A stretch of 64,000 nucleotides of DNA from Gammaproteobacteria bacterium (GCA_024235095.1 JACKNC010000001.1:1835501-1899500), one strand, 5' to 3'. Shown: positions 25,101 to 33,940, numbered from the stretch's first letter. The notes: a model not told the origin generated them from the sequence alone. A program made the numbers and translations.

Positions 25101-26661
25101 CGAACTGCTGGCGGAAGTAGTCGTACAACGAGCGCGGACGCTCCGACAGCACGGCGAACGGCGTATCATCGCCCATGGAACCGATGGCTTCCTGACCGGC
25201 TTCGGCCAGTACGCGCAAGACTTGATCGCGCTCCTCAAACGTCACGCCGAACAGTTTCTGAACAGTATTCAGCATTTCCGGAGTCAGCGACTCCGGCTTC
25301 GGCTCATCCTTGTACAGAGAACGCAGGCGTTGAATGTTGCCGCGCAGCCAGCGCCGGTAGGGGTGGCGGCTCTTGAGGTCGTTGTCGATATCGGTCGGGG
25401 TTAACAGTTGACCCGTTTCGACATCCACCGCCAACATTTCCCCAGGCCGCATCCGGCCCTTGGCCACGACGTCCTCAGGCGCATAGTCGTAAACGCCGAT
25501 TTCCGAGGCGATGGTCAGATGGCGATCTTTGGTAATGACATAACGCGCCGGGCGCAGGCCATTGCGATCCAGAACGCAGCCCGCATAACGGCCATCAGTG
25601 AGCACGATGCCGGCGGGACCGTCCCAGGGTTCGAGATGCATGGAGTTGAATTCGTAAAAGGCTCGCAAATCCGGGTCCATGTGTTCGACGTTCTGCCAAG
25701 CCGGCGGAATCAGCAGGCGCATGGCGCGGAAAATGTCCATGCCGCCCATCACCAGCATTTCCAGCATGTTGTCCAGCGAACTGGAGTCGGAGCCGTGCAT
25801 ATTGACCAAGGGACGGATTTCCGCCATGTCTGGCAGCAGGGGGGAAGAAAACACATGGCTGCGAGCGGCGGTCCAGTTGCGGTTGCCGCAAATGGTGTTG
25901 ATTTCGCCGTTGTGCGCCAAATAGCGGAAGGGTTGCGCCAGCCACCATTGCGGTAGAGTGTTGGTGGAAAAGCGCTGATGGAACAGACAAATTGAGGACT
26001 CCAAGCCGGGGTCGTTGAGGTCTGGGTAGAACACCGGCAAGTTGGCGGGCATGACCAACCCTTTGTAGCTGATCACCCGACCCGACAGGGACAGAACGTA
26101 ATAAACAGGGTCACGCTGACTGATTTGCACATTGGCGCGGCGGCGGGCGACAAACAGATGCCGCTCGAACGCCTCGGCGGACATGTCGGCAGATGGGTTG
26201 ACAAAAATCTGCTCGATTTGCGGCAGGGTGTTGCGCGATTCGTCGCCACACGCCTCGGGATTCACCGGAACGGTGCGCCAGCCAGCGACAATCAATCCCT
26301 CCTTTTCCAAGTGTGCTTGCAAATCAGCGCGGGCGGCGGCGGCCATGCCGGGATCGCGGTTGAGAAACACCATGCCGACCCCATAATATTCTCCCAGGAT
26401 AATGCCTGATTCAGCGGCCACCCGGCGCAGGAAGGCATCCGGTTTGCGCATCAGCAACCCACAACCATCACCGGATTTGCCATCGGCGGCGACTGCACCA
26501 CGATGGGTCAAACGGGCCAGCGAAGCGATGGCGGTTTGCACCAACCAGTGGCTTGGTTGATTATCCATCTGCGCCATCAGGCCGAAACCGCAACTGTCTC
26601 GCTCAAATTCAGGCCGATAAAGGCTCTGCGCCGGTAGGAGAGAGGAGGAGGGGGTATGCAT
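22186..26661 (-). CDS. gltB: Glutamate synthase large subunit
   Basis: Large subunit of about 1491 residues. An N-terminal glutamine amidotransferase releases ammonia with the nucleophile cysteine in RDSCGFGLMAQ, after a propeptide of about 23 residues. The central and FMN domains follow (GGRSNSGEGGEDPVRYG, GAKPGEGGQLPGDKV, the ISGYDGGTGASPL loop), with an Fe-S ligand region near CKYLRICHLNNCATGVATQN. The C-terminal beta-helix holds the repeated Gly-rich GGTLYAAGTAGERFAVRNSG segment. ATG 26661 is preferred; a TTG just before it is also in frame. Nitrogen assimilation with gltD, from which it is now separated by about 1.3 kb. Confidence 0.97.
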   Translation of the reverse strand: MHTPSSSLLPAQSLYRPEFERDSCGFGLMAQMDNQPSHWLVQTAIASLARLTHRGAVAADGKSGDGCGLLMRKPDAFLRRVAAESGIILGEYYGVGMVFLNRDPGMAAAARADLQAHLEKEGLIVAGWRTVPVNPEACGDESRNTLPQIEQIFVNPSADMSAEAFERHLFVARRRANVQISQRDPVYYVLSLSGRVISYKGLVMPANLPVFYPDLNDPGLESSICLFHQRFSTNTLPQWWLAQPFRYLAHNGEINTICGNRNWTAARSHVFSSPLLPDMAEIRPLVNMHGSDSSSLDNMLEMLVMGGMDIFRAMRLLIPPAWQNVEHMDPDLRAFYEFNSMHLEPWDGPAGIVLTDGRYAGCVLDRNGLRPARYVITKDRHLTIASEIGVYDYAPEDVVAKGRMRPGEMLAVDVETGQLLTPTDIDNDLKSRHPYRRWLRGNIQRLRSLYKDEPKPESLTPEMLNTVQKLFGVTFEERDQVLRVLAEAGQEAIGSMGDDTPFAVLSERPRSLYDYFRQQFAQVTNPPIDPLREAVVMSLETCLGVECNLFEESPAYAPRLTANSPVMTEGRMRALLANPDGRYPHQRIELNYPAGEGLQTAIERICDEAVAAARNGAVLLILSDRAIAPDRVPIHALLATGAVHHRLVRDGVRCDVNLLIETGTARDPHQMAVLIGYGATLVHPWLAYDVLNDLSRTGEITDRDFPTLVENYRKGISKGLYKIISKMGISTINSYRGAQLFEIVGLHDEVVNLCFKDTASRIQGARFADLETEQTELARRAWKRRQGIDPGGLLKYIHGGEYHAYNPDVVYALQKAVNSGDYADYQEYARLVNERPAAALRDRFRLKPVGQPIPLDDVESLENILPRFDSAGMSLGALSPEAHEALAVAMNRLGGRSNSGEGGEDPVRYGTEKMSKIKQVASGRFGVTPAYLVNAEVLQIKVAQGAKPGEGGQLPGDKVNATIARLRYSKPGVALISPPPHHDIYSIEDLAQLIFDLKQINPQALVSVKLVAEAGVGTIAAGVAKAYADLITISGYDGGTGASPLTSVKYAGSPWELGLSETHQTLRMNHLRDKVRLQTDGGLKTGLDVIKAAILGAESFGFGTAPMVALGCKYLRICHLNNCATGVATQNNVLRLNHFRGTAEKVMNYFRFVAQETREIMAELGIRRFEDLIGRTELLEILPGEGGKQGGLDLSPLLSDAGLLLKHPQFCIEPRNEPFDKGELAEQMVADALPAIKSKTGGEFHYAVKNIHRSIGARLSGEIARRHGNLGMENAPITLRLTGIAGQSFGVWNAGGLHLYLEGDANDYVGKGMAGGKLVIYPPRDSAFASQETPIIGNTCLYGATGGTLYAAGTAGERFAVRNSGTLAIVEGVGDHGCEYMTGGVVVVLGETGVNFGAGMTGGFAFVLDERNAFVDCYNHELIDIHRIATENMEPQRNYLLELIEDYVTETGSAWGQAILDDFRYYASRFWLIKPKAADLKSLVGALREAA

Positions 26662-27035
26662 CAATCAATCACTCCGCAGTGGTGAGGCAAACATCCAGTC
26701 GACTTCCCTGTCCTCTTGAGGGGGCGGGGGTGGGGAAATGACCGGATAATATGCAAACAATGAGCCGGGTCGGCGTTACTAGAATGGATTAGCAAAACCT
26801 TCACTGTCGGCAAAGATTACACATTTGAATTATAATTATTTTCTCTGGGGGAAATACTTGTCATTCGCGCGAAGAACTAGCGCTGAAGGTTTAGGTATGA
26901 TCAACATCAGTGCGCTGGCGGGAAGGTTTGCTTCGTGATGATCGCGCTAGAGCCTACAATGGTTCGTGTTGGCCCGCCCTATCTGCCAAGGGCGGGAGTT
27001 TATCACCACCCTCTCACGATTTTGAGGAGAACAAC
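26662..27035. other. Divergent control region between gltB and the 27-kb gene
   Basis: These 374 bp must hold promoters for gltB (leftward) and the plus-strand gene at 27036. A very AT-rich core lies at about 26815-26850. I see no clear operator, hairpin or small gene in it. Confidence 0.4.
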
Positions 27036-27623
27036 ATGATTGAAGTGCAGGGTTCGACCGCGCGCAATCCCGACTTGGACTGGAGCCAGATCCGCGAGAC
27101 CATTTTGATGCTGGCGCTTTCCGTTGCACAAATCGAAGTATCCATGCGCGACAGCGATGGCTCGGTGGAGGCGCTGAGCAATTCCTTCACTTCGATGGTC
27201 GGTCAGGTCAAGATGATTGAAAGAACGGCTGCCTCTCTGCCGGATACGCCAGAGAATGAGGCGGCCAAAACGGCCATGATTGAAAGCTGCTCGACGATCA
27301 GTGAGATGATGCGCTCAGCGATTGTCGCCTTTCAGTTCTACGACAAGCTGACTCAGCGTTTGAGTCATGTTACCTCCAGCCTGGGTTCGCTGGCCAACCT
27401 GGTTTCCGACGCCAAGCGGCTGTATAACCCGTATGAATGGCTGGGTATGCAGGAAAAAATCAAATCGCGCTATACCATGGAAGAGGAACGCTTGATGTTT
27501 GAAGCGGTAATGGAGGGGAAAAGCGTCAAACAGGCACTGGCGATTTACATTGAGGGCATAGAGGAAAAGAAACGTAAGGCTAGCGCCGCCCATGATGACG
27601 AGGAAGATATCGAGTTGTTCTAG
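27036..27623 (+). CDS. Helical protein with a CheZ-like D-x3-Q motif, function unknown
   Basis: I chose ATG 27036 (MIEVQGSTARN), which has GAGGAG seven bases upstream; the longer frame from 26910 lacks support. The 195 residues are nearly all helical and acidic. The segment AIVAFQFYDKLTQRLSHV places Asp and Gln four residues apart in a helix, as in the FQDLTGQ active site of the CheY-P phosphatase CheZ. Before it lies a long helix pair (VEALSNSFTSMVGQVKMIER), also CheZ-like. The tail is acidic (HDDEEDIELF), a possible partner-binding peptide. No chemotaxis genes flank it. The likeness is only motif-level, so a phosphatase or response-regulator partner is a hypothesis. Confidence 0.7.
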   Translation: MIEVQGSTARNPDLDWSQIRETILMLALSVAQIEVSMRDSDGSVEALSNSFTSMVGQVKMIERTAASLPDTPENEAAKTAMIESCSTISEMMRSAIVAFQFYDKLTQRLSHVTSSLGSLANLVSDAKRLYNPYEWLGMQEKIKSRYTMEEERLMFEAVMEGKSVKQALAIYIEGIEEKKRKASAAHDDEEDIELF

Positions 27624-27655
27624 AAGCAAATCCGATGGGCTAAGAAAATGCTGGA

Positions 27656-28108
27656 TTAACCGGCCCGGCGCTGGGTTAGCCAACGATCCAGGCTATTGGC
27701 GAAGGCTTGCTTATCGCGGTCGTGATAAGGCGCTGGGCCACCGGTTATGCTGCCTGCCGACCGCAACTCTTCTTTAAAATTGCGCAAGGCCAGTCGTTCC
27801 TGAATATTATCCGCCGTGTACAACTCGCCGCGTGGGTTCAGGGCCGGGATGCCTTGCGCAACCAATCGCGCCGCTAGTGGAATATCGGCGGTGATCACCA
27901 GATCGCTAGCGGTAGCGTTTGCAACGATATAGTCATCCGCCGCGTCGAAACCCTGGCTAACCTGCACCACCTTGATCAGCGGTAAAGCGGGTTTTTGCGC
28001 TCTTTGATTGGCTACCAGGGTGACAGGTATCCGGACCCGTTGCGAAGCGCGAAATACAATGGCTTTCACCGGCGCCGGACAAGCATCCGCGTCAATCCAG
28101 ATTTGCAT
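27656..28108 (-). CDS. yaiI: UPF0178 family protein YaiI
   Basis: 150 residues of the YaiI/YqxD (DUF188) family, which has a PIN-like nuclease fold of unknown role. The opening MQIWIDADACPAPVK is the family hallmark with its acidic metal-site residues, followed by DLVITADIPLAARLV and NPRGELYTADNI. It is convergent with the gene ending at 27623. No operon partner is evident. Confidence 0.92.
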   Translation of the reverse strand: MQIWIDADACPAPVKAIVFRASQRVRIPVTLVANQRAQKPALPLIKVVQVSQGFDAADDYIVANATASDLVITADIPLAARLVAQGIPALNPRGELYTADNIQERLALRNFKEELRSAGSITGGPAPYHDRDKQAFANSLDRWLTQRRAG

Positions 28109-28169
28109 GAGCGTTCGTAAATCATTTCAAATCAGCCCGGCTGACTTTGATTAGGCGATGATGTCTTTC

Positions 28170-29366
28170 TCAAAAGCGGAACGCGGCTTGTACGGCAAAC
28201 AGGTTCCAGTATTCGCGCAATTGGCCAAGATCGGGATTTTCCCGGAATGACAACACGAAAGTTCCGTGATGCCGCTGATATTCGGCCCGCACCATCCACT
28301 GTCGGTTGATGTCCCAGCGCAGGCCCGCTGTCCAGATCTTGGAGAAGCCGGCAAACGGTGGGAACAGTCCACCAGTCCTGGTTGAGAACCGAACGCCGTC
28401 CCGGTCATTCCGGTTAGCAAAACCCTCTTCATAACGCATCAGTAGCTCGATATTTGGCCGGATCCGGTAGGTTCCCTGCAAGTAGTAACCCTCGACAGTA
28501 GTTTTAAAATTCGGAAAAAATGGGCCATAATCGCCCCACGCTAAAGGCTCGCGGAGGTACTCGGCGGACAGGGTCCAATCCTCAGTGTCGTATTGGATGG
28601 AAGCAATCCAGTAGAAAATATCTGTGGTTCCGGATCTCAGCGGCGAATGCTGACCAGGATCGAATCGCAAGGACAGCATGATACCGCTGAGACCAAACTT
28701 GAATCGCTCTCCTGGCGTTGAATACCAGAGCTGGACCAGTCCTGTTTTATTGTCGGTTTGGAATTCGCCATCGTAGTTATTACGAAGGAAAGTCCATCCA
28801 ACATTGTCGTCGATGACTGGCTGACCACCACCCAAGGTTAGCGATAATGCGCCCTGATCGATGTAAGACTCGCCGTAGAACATTAAACCATCGGTGGAAA
28901 GCGCTAGGTTGCGGATTTTGTCGTAATAGATCACTTGAGGAAGAAAAATGCCCGGACGAGTGAAAGGCACATCACGGGTTTCGTTATAAATCCCCAGAGG
29001 ATTTTTGACGCGCCCGACGCGAACTCCCCAGCGCTGTTCGTTTGAGGACGCCAGTGTGATGTCAGCCAGTCCGTAGTCCAGCTCTGGCGTTCCGTCATAC
29101 ATATCGCCCGCTCGTCGAGCCAGTAATTGACCGGAAAGGAGGATACGCGGATTGATTGGCAGCGAAGCATTCAGTCCAATCTCGGTGAAAGCGAAGGAGG
29201 TTTCCGGGCTGTTGCCAAAAAAACGATTATCGCTGGTCCAGATCGCCGCCTGACTGGCAAAGCCATGGACTTGCAGACCATCCCAAATCGATTCGGATCC
29301 CTCGGCATGTGCGCTTGTCGGACCGAGCATCGCCAGAAATGCGGTGATGAGTAATAAATGACGCAC
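28170..29366 (-). CDS. Outer-membrane beta-barrel porin
   Basis: I set the start at GTG 29366, which has GGAGG nine bases upstream and leads directly into a signal peptide (HLLLITAFLAMLGPTSAHA). The mature part alternates polar and aromatic strands throughout (for example WVRVGRVKNPLGIYNE-type loops, LREPLAWGDYGPFFPNF, WTAGLRWDINRQWMVRAEYQ) and ends in phenylalanine (AAFRF), the signal for outer-membrane assembly. About 398 residues would give a barrel of porin size. It starts one base after the stop of the periplasmic-binding gene, so both are made together. The substrate is unknown. Confidence 0.82.
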   Translation of the reverse strand: MRHLLLITAFLAMLGPTSAHAEGSESIWDGLQVHGFASQAAIWTSDNRFFGNSPETSFAFTEIGLNASLPINPRILLSGQLLARRAGDMYDGTPELDYGLADITLASSNEQRWGVRVGRVKNPLGIYNETRDVPFTRPGIFLPQVIYYDKIRNLALSTDGLMFYGESYIDQGALSLTLGGGQPVIDDNVGWTFLRNNYDGEFQTDNKTGLVQLWYSTPGERFKFGLSGIMLSLRFDPGQHSPLRSGTTDIFYWIASIQYDTEDWTLSAEYLREPLAWGDYGPFFPNFKTTVEGYYLQGTYRIRPNIELLMRYEEGFANRNDRDGVRFSTRTGGLFPPFAGFSKIWTAGLRWDINRQWMVRAEYQRHHGTFVLSFRENPDLGQLREYWNLFAVQAAFRF

Positions 29367-29367
29367 T

Positions 29368-29856
29368 TCAACGAACCTCCAGCGTTCGGACCTGAGAATA
29401 TGCCGGTGCGGATTCCACATAGCCGATGCCCCCGGGCGTAGACGCTACCCGTTTAATCATTTCTTGTTCGGTCGCTACGGTGATGGGCGCTTGTCCGGTT
29501 CCAGAAAAGATTTGACGATCCCAAACCTGTCGCAACTGATATGGAAATAGACCGAGAACGTTTTTGGCGAATTGACGATGCAACGGATGATCGTCGGGCA
29601 GCACGAACACTTTTACCGGCAGGTTATTTTCCCAGAGCGGCAGCCGCATGGTGAAAAACAAGCGGGCCTCATTCTGACTGATTCGAGCATTGTGCACTGA
29701 TTCATTGACGATTAACTCCTGAGCAGTGAGTCTCCAGGGCCAAAGCACCAGAACCAGACCGATAAAAGCAGTACTCAGCGGCTTGGCGCTTTGCTGGCGA
29801 ATAGCGGGCGGCCTCCGCCAATGGTTGCTTTTGCTTGACGAGCTAAAAGAATCCAT
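29368..29856 (-). CDS. Small periplasmic PstS-like binding protein
   Basis: 162 residues with a hydrophobic export segment (LSTAFIGLVLVLWPWRLTA) after a basic N-terminus. The rest (ISQNEARLFFTMRLPLWENN, FVLPDDHPLHRQFAKNVLG, VATEQEMIKRVASTPGGIGYVE) matches the second-lobe pattern of phosphate-type substrate-binding proteins, including the GGIGYV segment. It is about half the length of PstS. No ABC permease or ATPase is nearby. The tight link to a porin suggests a two-part envelope module. Confidence 0.75.
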   Translation of the reverse strand: MDSFSSSSKSNHWRRPPAIRQQSAKPLSTAFIGLVLVLWPWRLTAQELIVNESVHNARISQNEARLFFTMRLPLWENNLPVKVFVLPDDHPLHRQFAKNVLGLFPYQLRQVWDRQIFSGTGQAPITVATEQEMIKRVASTPGGIGYVESAPAYSQVRTLEVR

Positions 29857-29942
29857 CCATAAACGACTCGGGTTATCAATGCGCGCAATGAGATATGCAA
29901 AAATTAGAACGCATCACTTGAAGTATAATATTGAATCTGCAT

Positions 29943-30551
29943 TCAGTTCCCAGTTTTGCGTAGCAGGATTTGCCGGAACCAGCCACCCGCCAAGGTCGGC
30001 TCATTGGATACCATTTCCAATCCCGGCGCGTGGGGCAGGATCTGTTCCAATACTACATTCGTGCGGGTCGCTAGCAAGCCCAATAACGGGCTGATCAATC
30101 GCCGGACCGGCGCACGCTGTCCGGGGCGCAGGAATTTGTCGAGGATGAGCGCCCGTCCACCAGGTCGCAACACCCGTGCAGCTTCGACCAGCACTTTTTC
30201 CGGATGCGGAGTCACGGCTAGAATTAAATGCAGCACCACCACGTCGAATGCGGCGGTGGGATAAGGTAAAGCGCGCGCGTCACCTTCATCGAGATGAAGG
30301 TCCAGCCCCAGGCGGAACGCCTTGCGCCGGGCGCGCGCCAGCATAGCCGGCGTCAAATCCAGTCCGGTATAGCGCGGTCCAACGGGCAGCAACGGCACAT
30401 CCAGCCCGCTACCGATCCCGATCAGCAGCACTTCGTCATGGGGTCCATCGCGCAACGTGGCCAGGCTGCGTTGCCGCATTCCGGCAGTAAAAGGCGCGAC
30501 GAAAACATCATAGATTGGGGCAAACACCGTGTAGGTATAACGCAAGGTCAC
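29943..30551 (-). CDS. SAM-dependent methyltransferase, UbiE-like
   Basis: Class I methyltransferase of 202 residues starting at GTG 30551, 9 bp after apaG. The SAM-binding loop is EVLLIGIGSGLDVPLLP near residue 40, the acidic loop is YTGLDLTPAMLARAR, and motif IV is FDVVVLHLILAVTPHP. The opening YTYTVFAPIYDVFVAPF is common in UbiE-like and phospholipid N-methyltransferases. Two ubiquinone hydroxylases lie just upstream, but a quinone role is not proven. Confidence 0.82.
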   Translation of the reverse strand: MTLRYTYTVFAPIYDVFVAPFTAGMRQRSLATLRDGPHDEVLLIGIGSGLDVPLLPVGPRYTGLDLTPAMLARARRKAFRLGLDLHLDEGDARALPYPTAAFDVVVLHLILAVTPHPEKVLVEAARVLRPGGRALILDKFLRPGQRAPVRRLISPLLGLLATRTNVVLEQILPHAPGLEMVSNEPTLAGGWFRQILLRKTGN

Positions 30552-30560
30552 GGCTGCGGC

Positions 30561-30947
30561 CTAATGCAGGGTGCGCGGGATGGAGAGCACAAACGGCGGA
30601 ATTTCTGCGTCGAAAGTGGCGCCATCGTCAGCCAACATCTGATAGCTGCCCTGCATACTGCCAACGGAGGTGTCCAATATAGCGCCGCTGGTGTATTGGA
30701 AACCTTCGCCAGGACGCAGGTAAGGTTGTTCACCGACCACACCTTCGCCGCGCACCTCCTCAACCTTGCTGTTAGCGTCAGTAATGATCCAATGGCGGCT
30801 GAGCAACCGGGCGGCGACATTGCCCTGGTTCTGAATCAACACCGTATAGGCAAAGACATAGCGATCATGCGCCGGATCGGATTGTTCTTCCAGATAGAAA
30901 GCCTGTACGGCAACCTTGATGCTGTAATTGGTGTTTTTCTTCTCCAT
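30561..30947 (-). CDS. apaG: ApaG (CorD) family protein
   Basis: 128 residues with the fibronectin III-like ApaG fold. The family core is evident: VLIQNQGNVAARLLSRHWIITDA, then EEVRGEGVVGEQPYLRPGE, FQYTSGAILDTSVGSMQGSY and FVLSIPRTLH at the end. ApaG binds Mg or Co and affects Co resistance and Ap4A levels in enterics. It lies 47 bp after the ubiI-like gene and 9 bp before a methyltransferase. Confidence 0.95.
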   Translation of the reverse strand: MEKKNTNYSIKVAVQAFYLEEQSDPAHDRYVFAYTVLIQNQGNVAARLLSRHWIITDANSKVEEVRGEGVVGEQPYLRPGEGFQYTSGAILDTSVGSMQGSYQMLADDGATFDAEIPPFVLSIPRTLH

Positions 30948-30994
30948 AGGATGCAGGGCTTCCGATAGTTTATGGTGGATATGAGAAAATATTT

Positions 30995-32224
30995 TTATGA
31001 AAGCAGGTCCCGTGCCAGGCGCGGCAAATCACCTTCCAGCCCCATGGCGCGGCGGGCGATCAGGTTCTTCAGCGGGCCTGCGGCGTCGGTCAGGCTGAGA
31101 CCGAGGTTACGCAGCAGCCCCACTGTGGGCAGCGAATTGCTGAACAGCCGCTTGAAGCCATCCATCACGCCCAGCATCAAAAGATTATCAGCCTTGCGCC
31201 AGCGCTCATAGCGACGCAGCACCTTGAGCGCGCCGATCTCCTGACCGGCGGTTAAAGCGTCCAGGATCACTTCGGCCAAAGTCGCCGCATCCAGCAGACC
31301 CAGATTGACGCCCTGCCCGGCCAGAGGATGTACAACATGCGCAGCATCGCCAATCAGCGCCAGACCAGGTCTGATGTAGTCGCGGGTGTGCTGGAGGCGC
31401 AAAGGAAACGCGCCGCGCCGCCCAACCTCAATGATCTCGCCCAATCGTTGGTCAAACGCTTCCGCCAAAGCCTCAGCGAACGCAGCATCGTCCAGGGTCA
31501 GCAGCCTATCCGCCTGTTCCGGCGTTGTAGACCAGACAATCGAGCAACGCCCGTCATGTAACGGCAGAAACGCTAATGGCCCGGTGGGCAGAAAGCGCTG
31601 CCAGGCGGTGGCCTGGTGCGGTTTAGCGGTGCGGACGTTGCCCACCACCGCTTTCTGATCATAGCTCCAGCCACGGGTAGCGATGCCGGCCTGTTGCCGG
31701 ACCTTGGATTGCGCCCCGTCCGCGCCAACCAACAGTTGAGTGGTGAATTCGCGTCCGTCGTCTAACCGCACCCGCCAACCCGGCCCCTTTAGCGGCTCAG
31801 CGGTCTTCAGCGCCGTTGGACACAGCAACTCGACCGTTGCTAACTGTCGCACCCGTTCCAGCAGAGTATATTGAATCACCCGATTCTCAATGATCCAGCC
31901 CAGCAATGGTTCGCCGATGGTTGCACTGTCGAAATGAATGTGGCCGAAGCCGGTTGCATCCCAGACTCGCATATCGCGGAAGGGGCTGACGCGCCAAGCA
32001 GTCATGTCGTCCCAAGCACCTACTGCGGCGAAGATGCGCTGCGAGGCGCGGCTGATAGCGGAGACGCGCAAGTCCGGCTCCGGTTCCGGGCGAATGCAGT
32101 CCAGCGGTGCGCCTTCCAGCAGCGCAATGCGCAAGTCCGTTTCACCCAGCGCGCAGGCCAACGCCGAGCCGACCATGCCGCCGCCGGCGATAATGAGATC
32201 GTAGTCAATTTTAGTATGACGCAT
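30995..32224 (-). CDS. Ubiquinone ring hydroxylase, UbiI/UbiF-like
   Basis: FAD monooxygenase of 409 residues for the ubiquinone pathway. I chose ATG 32224 with GAGAGA upstream; a GTG at 32239 overlaps the stop of the previous gene. The FAD-binding LIIAGGGMVGSALACALG opens the protein. The DG segment is LLVGADGAQSKVRQQAG, and GDAAHVVHPLAGQGVNLGLLDA is the UbiH/COQ6 signature. The GDAAH...GQGVNLG form is closer to UbiI or UbiF than to UbiH. It follows ubiH as in the E. coli ubiH-ubiI pair. Confidence 0.9.
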   Translation of the reverse strand: MRHTKIDYDLIIAGGGMVGSALACALGETDLRIALLEGAPLDCIRPEPEPDLRVSAISRASQRIFAAVGAWDDMTAWRVSPFRDMRVWDATGFGHIHFDSATIGEPLLGWIIENRVIQYTLLERVRQLATVELLCPTALKTAEPLKGPGWRVRLDDGREFTTQLLVGADGAQSKVRQQAGIATRGWSYDQKAVVGNVRTAKPHQATAWQRFLPTGPLAFLPLHDGRCSIVWSTTPEQADRLLTLDDAAFAEALAEAFDQRLGEIIEVGRRGAFPLRLQHTRDYIRPGLALIGDAAHVVHPLAGQGVNLGLLDAATLAEVILDALTAGQEIGALKVLRRYERWRKADNLLMLGVMDGFKRLFSNSLPTVGLLRNLGLSLTDAAGPLKNLIARRAMGLEGDLPRLARDLLS

Positions 32225-32235
32225 GATGTTCTCTC

Positions 32236-33468
32236 TCACTCGGACAGCGCTAATCCGCGCGCCAGTTTCGGGACTCGTCCGTCCAGACCCATGGTCTGCC
32301 GGGCAAAGCGGCGCTTGAGCGGTGAAACCAGATCAAAAGCCAGCAACCCAAGATTGCGGGCGATGCGCACCGGTGGCAACGGGTTCATAAACAACCGATT
32401 CAAGGCGTCAGTGAAGGCGATGGTTTGCCGTTGATCCCAGCGCCGCCAGTCGGCGTAACGATTCAGCACATTCAAATCACCGAGGTCTTCACCCGCATGA
32501 TGTGCGTCAGCCATTACTTCCGCTAGCGCCGCGACATCGCGGATGCCGAGGTTGAAGCCCTGGCCGGCGATGGGATGCAAAGTATGAGCGGCGTTGCCGA
32601 TGATAGCGACTCGTTGGCGGGCATGTTCCCGGGACTTGAGCAGGAATAGCGGATAGGCTTGCCGTTGCCCGGTGCGTCGGAAGGGACCCAGCCGGTCGCC
32701 GAAACGCTTGTGCAACAGTGCCAAGAAACCAGCGTCATCCAGCGCCATGACTGCCGGCGCGTCGGCATCGCTGACCGTGCAGACCACCGCGCAACGATTC
32801 TCGCTCATCGGCAGCAGCGCAATGGGTCCATCGGGGGTGAAACGCTCATAAGCGACATTGCGATGGGGCAAGGCGGGGGTAACATTGGCGATGACCGCCT
32901 GCTGACCATAGTCCCAGCGTAAGGCAGCGATGCCCAATTGTTGACGCACCGGCGACTGTGCGCCATCGGCGGCCACCAGCAAGCGGGTCCGCAGCGCCAT
33001 CGCTCGCTTGTCGCCGCAACGCACTGTAGCGCAAGCCGCTTCCGGTTGAATGTCAACCGTTTCCAGCCGAGCTGGACAAAGCAACTCCACATTCCGCAAG
33101 GTGGGCAATTTTGCCAGCAGCGCCGCACCGACCAAGCGCGCCTCGGCCACATAACCCAGCGCCTCCACGCCTTCCTCGCGGCTGTCCAGATGAGCGAAAC
33201 CGGGTGAGCCGCGTTCGGAAACATGAATCTGGCGGATCGGGGTTACCGCCGCAGCCAGCGTTTCCCACAGCCCCAGGGTCTGAAAAATGCGCCGGGTTCC
33301 TTGCGCTAGGGCCAGCGTACGATCATCATAGCTAGGATGCGCGCTGATGGTCAGCGGCGCTGCTTCCACCAGGCCAATGTGCAGATTCAGCCCCTCCAGC
33401 GCGCAGGCCAGACTGGCGCCGACCAGGCCGCCGCCAATAATGAGCAAATCATAATTCGGTTCCGTCAT
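32236..33468 (-). CDS. ubiH: 2-octaprenyl-6-methoxyphenol hydroxylase UbiH
   Basis: FAD monooxygenase of 410 residues. ATG 33468 (MTEPNYDLL) is preferred, with GAGAG upstream; the open frame extends to 33789 only because it runs into an IS3 transposase fragment. LLIIGGGLVGASLACALEG binds FAD, and VAIIGNAAHTLHPIAGQGFNLGIRD is the UbiH form of the family signature. In E. coli the preceding genes are ygfB and pepP; here these lie at 50-52 kb, beyond an inserted island. The next gene is its paralogue. Confidence 0.93.
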   Translation of the reverse strand: MTEPNYDLLIIGGGLVGASLACALEGLNLHIGLVEAAPLTISAHPSYDDRTLALAQGTRRIFQTLGLWETLAAAVTPIRQIHVSERGSPGFAHLDSREEGVEALGYVAEARLVGAALLAKLPTLRNVELLCPARLETVDIQPEAACATVRCGDKRAMALRTRLLVAADGAQSPVRQQLGIAALRWDYGQQAVIANVTPALPHRNVAYERFTPDGPIALLPMSENRCAVVCTVSDADAPAVMALDDAGFLALLHKRFGDRLGPFRRTGQRQAYPLFLLKSREHARQRVAIIGNAAHTLHPIAGQGFNLGIRDVAALAEVMADAHHAGEDLGDLNVLNRYADWRRWDQRQTIAFTDALNRLFMNPLPPVRIARNLGLLAFDLVSPLKRRFARQTMGLDGRVPKLARGLALSE

Positions 33469-33579
33469 GGTCTCTCTCATCCAGTCGCCACACCCCACGA
33501 GATTTGATATGCAATCTTCAAAACTTACAATAGAATTTGCGGTGGGTCCCATTGTCAAGATAAAAATTACTGAAGCAGG

Positions 33580-33940
33580 CGCCATTCCGGCCAACCCCAA
33601 CTGCTGCATGAAGCGCTGGACCCGATTTCGATTGCCCTTACATCTGCGGTCCCACAGAGATTCGATCATGCGCCGACTGCTAAAGCAGGAATAGCGAGTG
33701 TATTCTGCATCGATCAATCGGAGCATCACCGTTTCATTCTCATCCGCTGGGGTGGGACGTTGATGAGCGTAATAGGCGGCCCGACTCACGCCAGCTAAGA
33801 CACAGGGGTTGGATTACGGATACCAACTCTTCAGGAAAAATCCACACTTGCTGCATCGCAGCAGACTCAGACCGGACTTTTTTCAACCAGTCCAGCTCCA
33901 CTTGATCTGCCTGCTCTCACGTCCGATTTTCAGAGTTCAC
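33580..33940 (-). pseudogene. IS3-family transposase debris
   Basis: Minus-strand pieces of an IS3 element in more than one frame. Near 33920-33820 reads QVELDWLKKVRSESAAM, the end of OrfA. Near 33810-33580 reads CVLAGVSRAAYYAHQ, LRLIDAEYTRYSCFSSRRM and RNRVQRFMQQLGLAGMAPA, the start of OrfB. The catalytic DDE part is absent. It is fused in frame to ubiH by chance and marks the left edge of the inserted island. Confidence 0.8.

Noticed and set aside
33469..33789. N-terminal extension of UbiH
   Set aside because: The extra residues match an IS3 OrfB fragment; the UbiH family begins at the FAD-binding motif just after ATG 33468.
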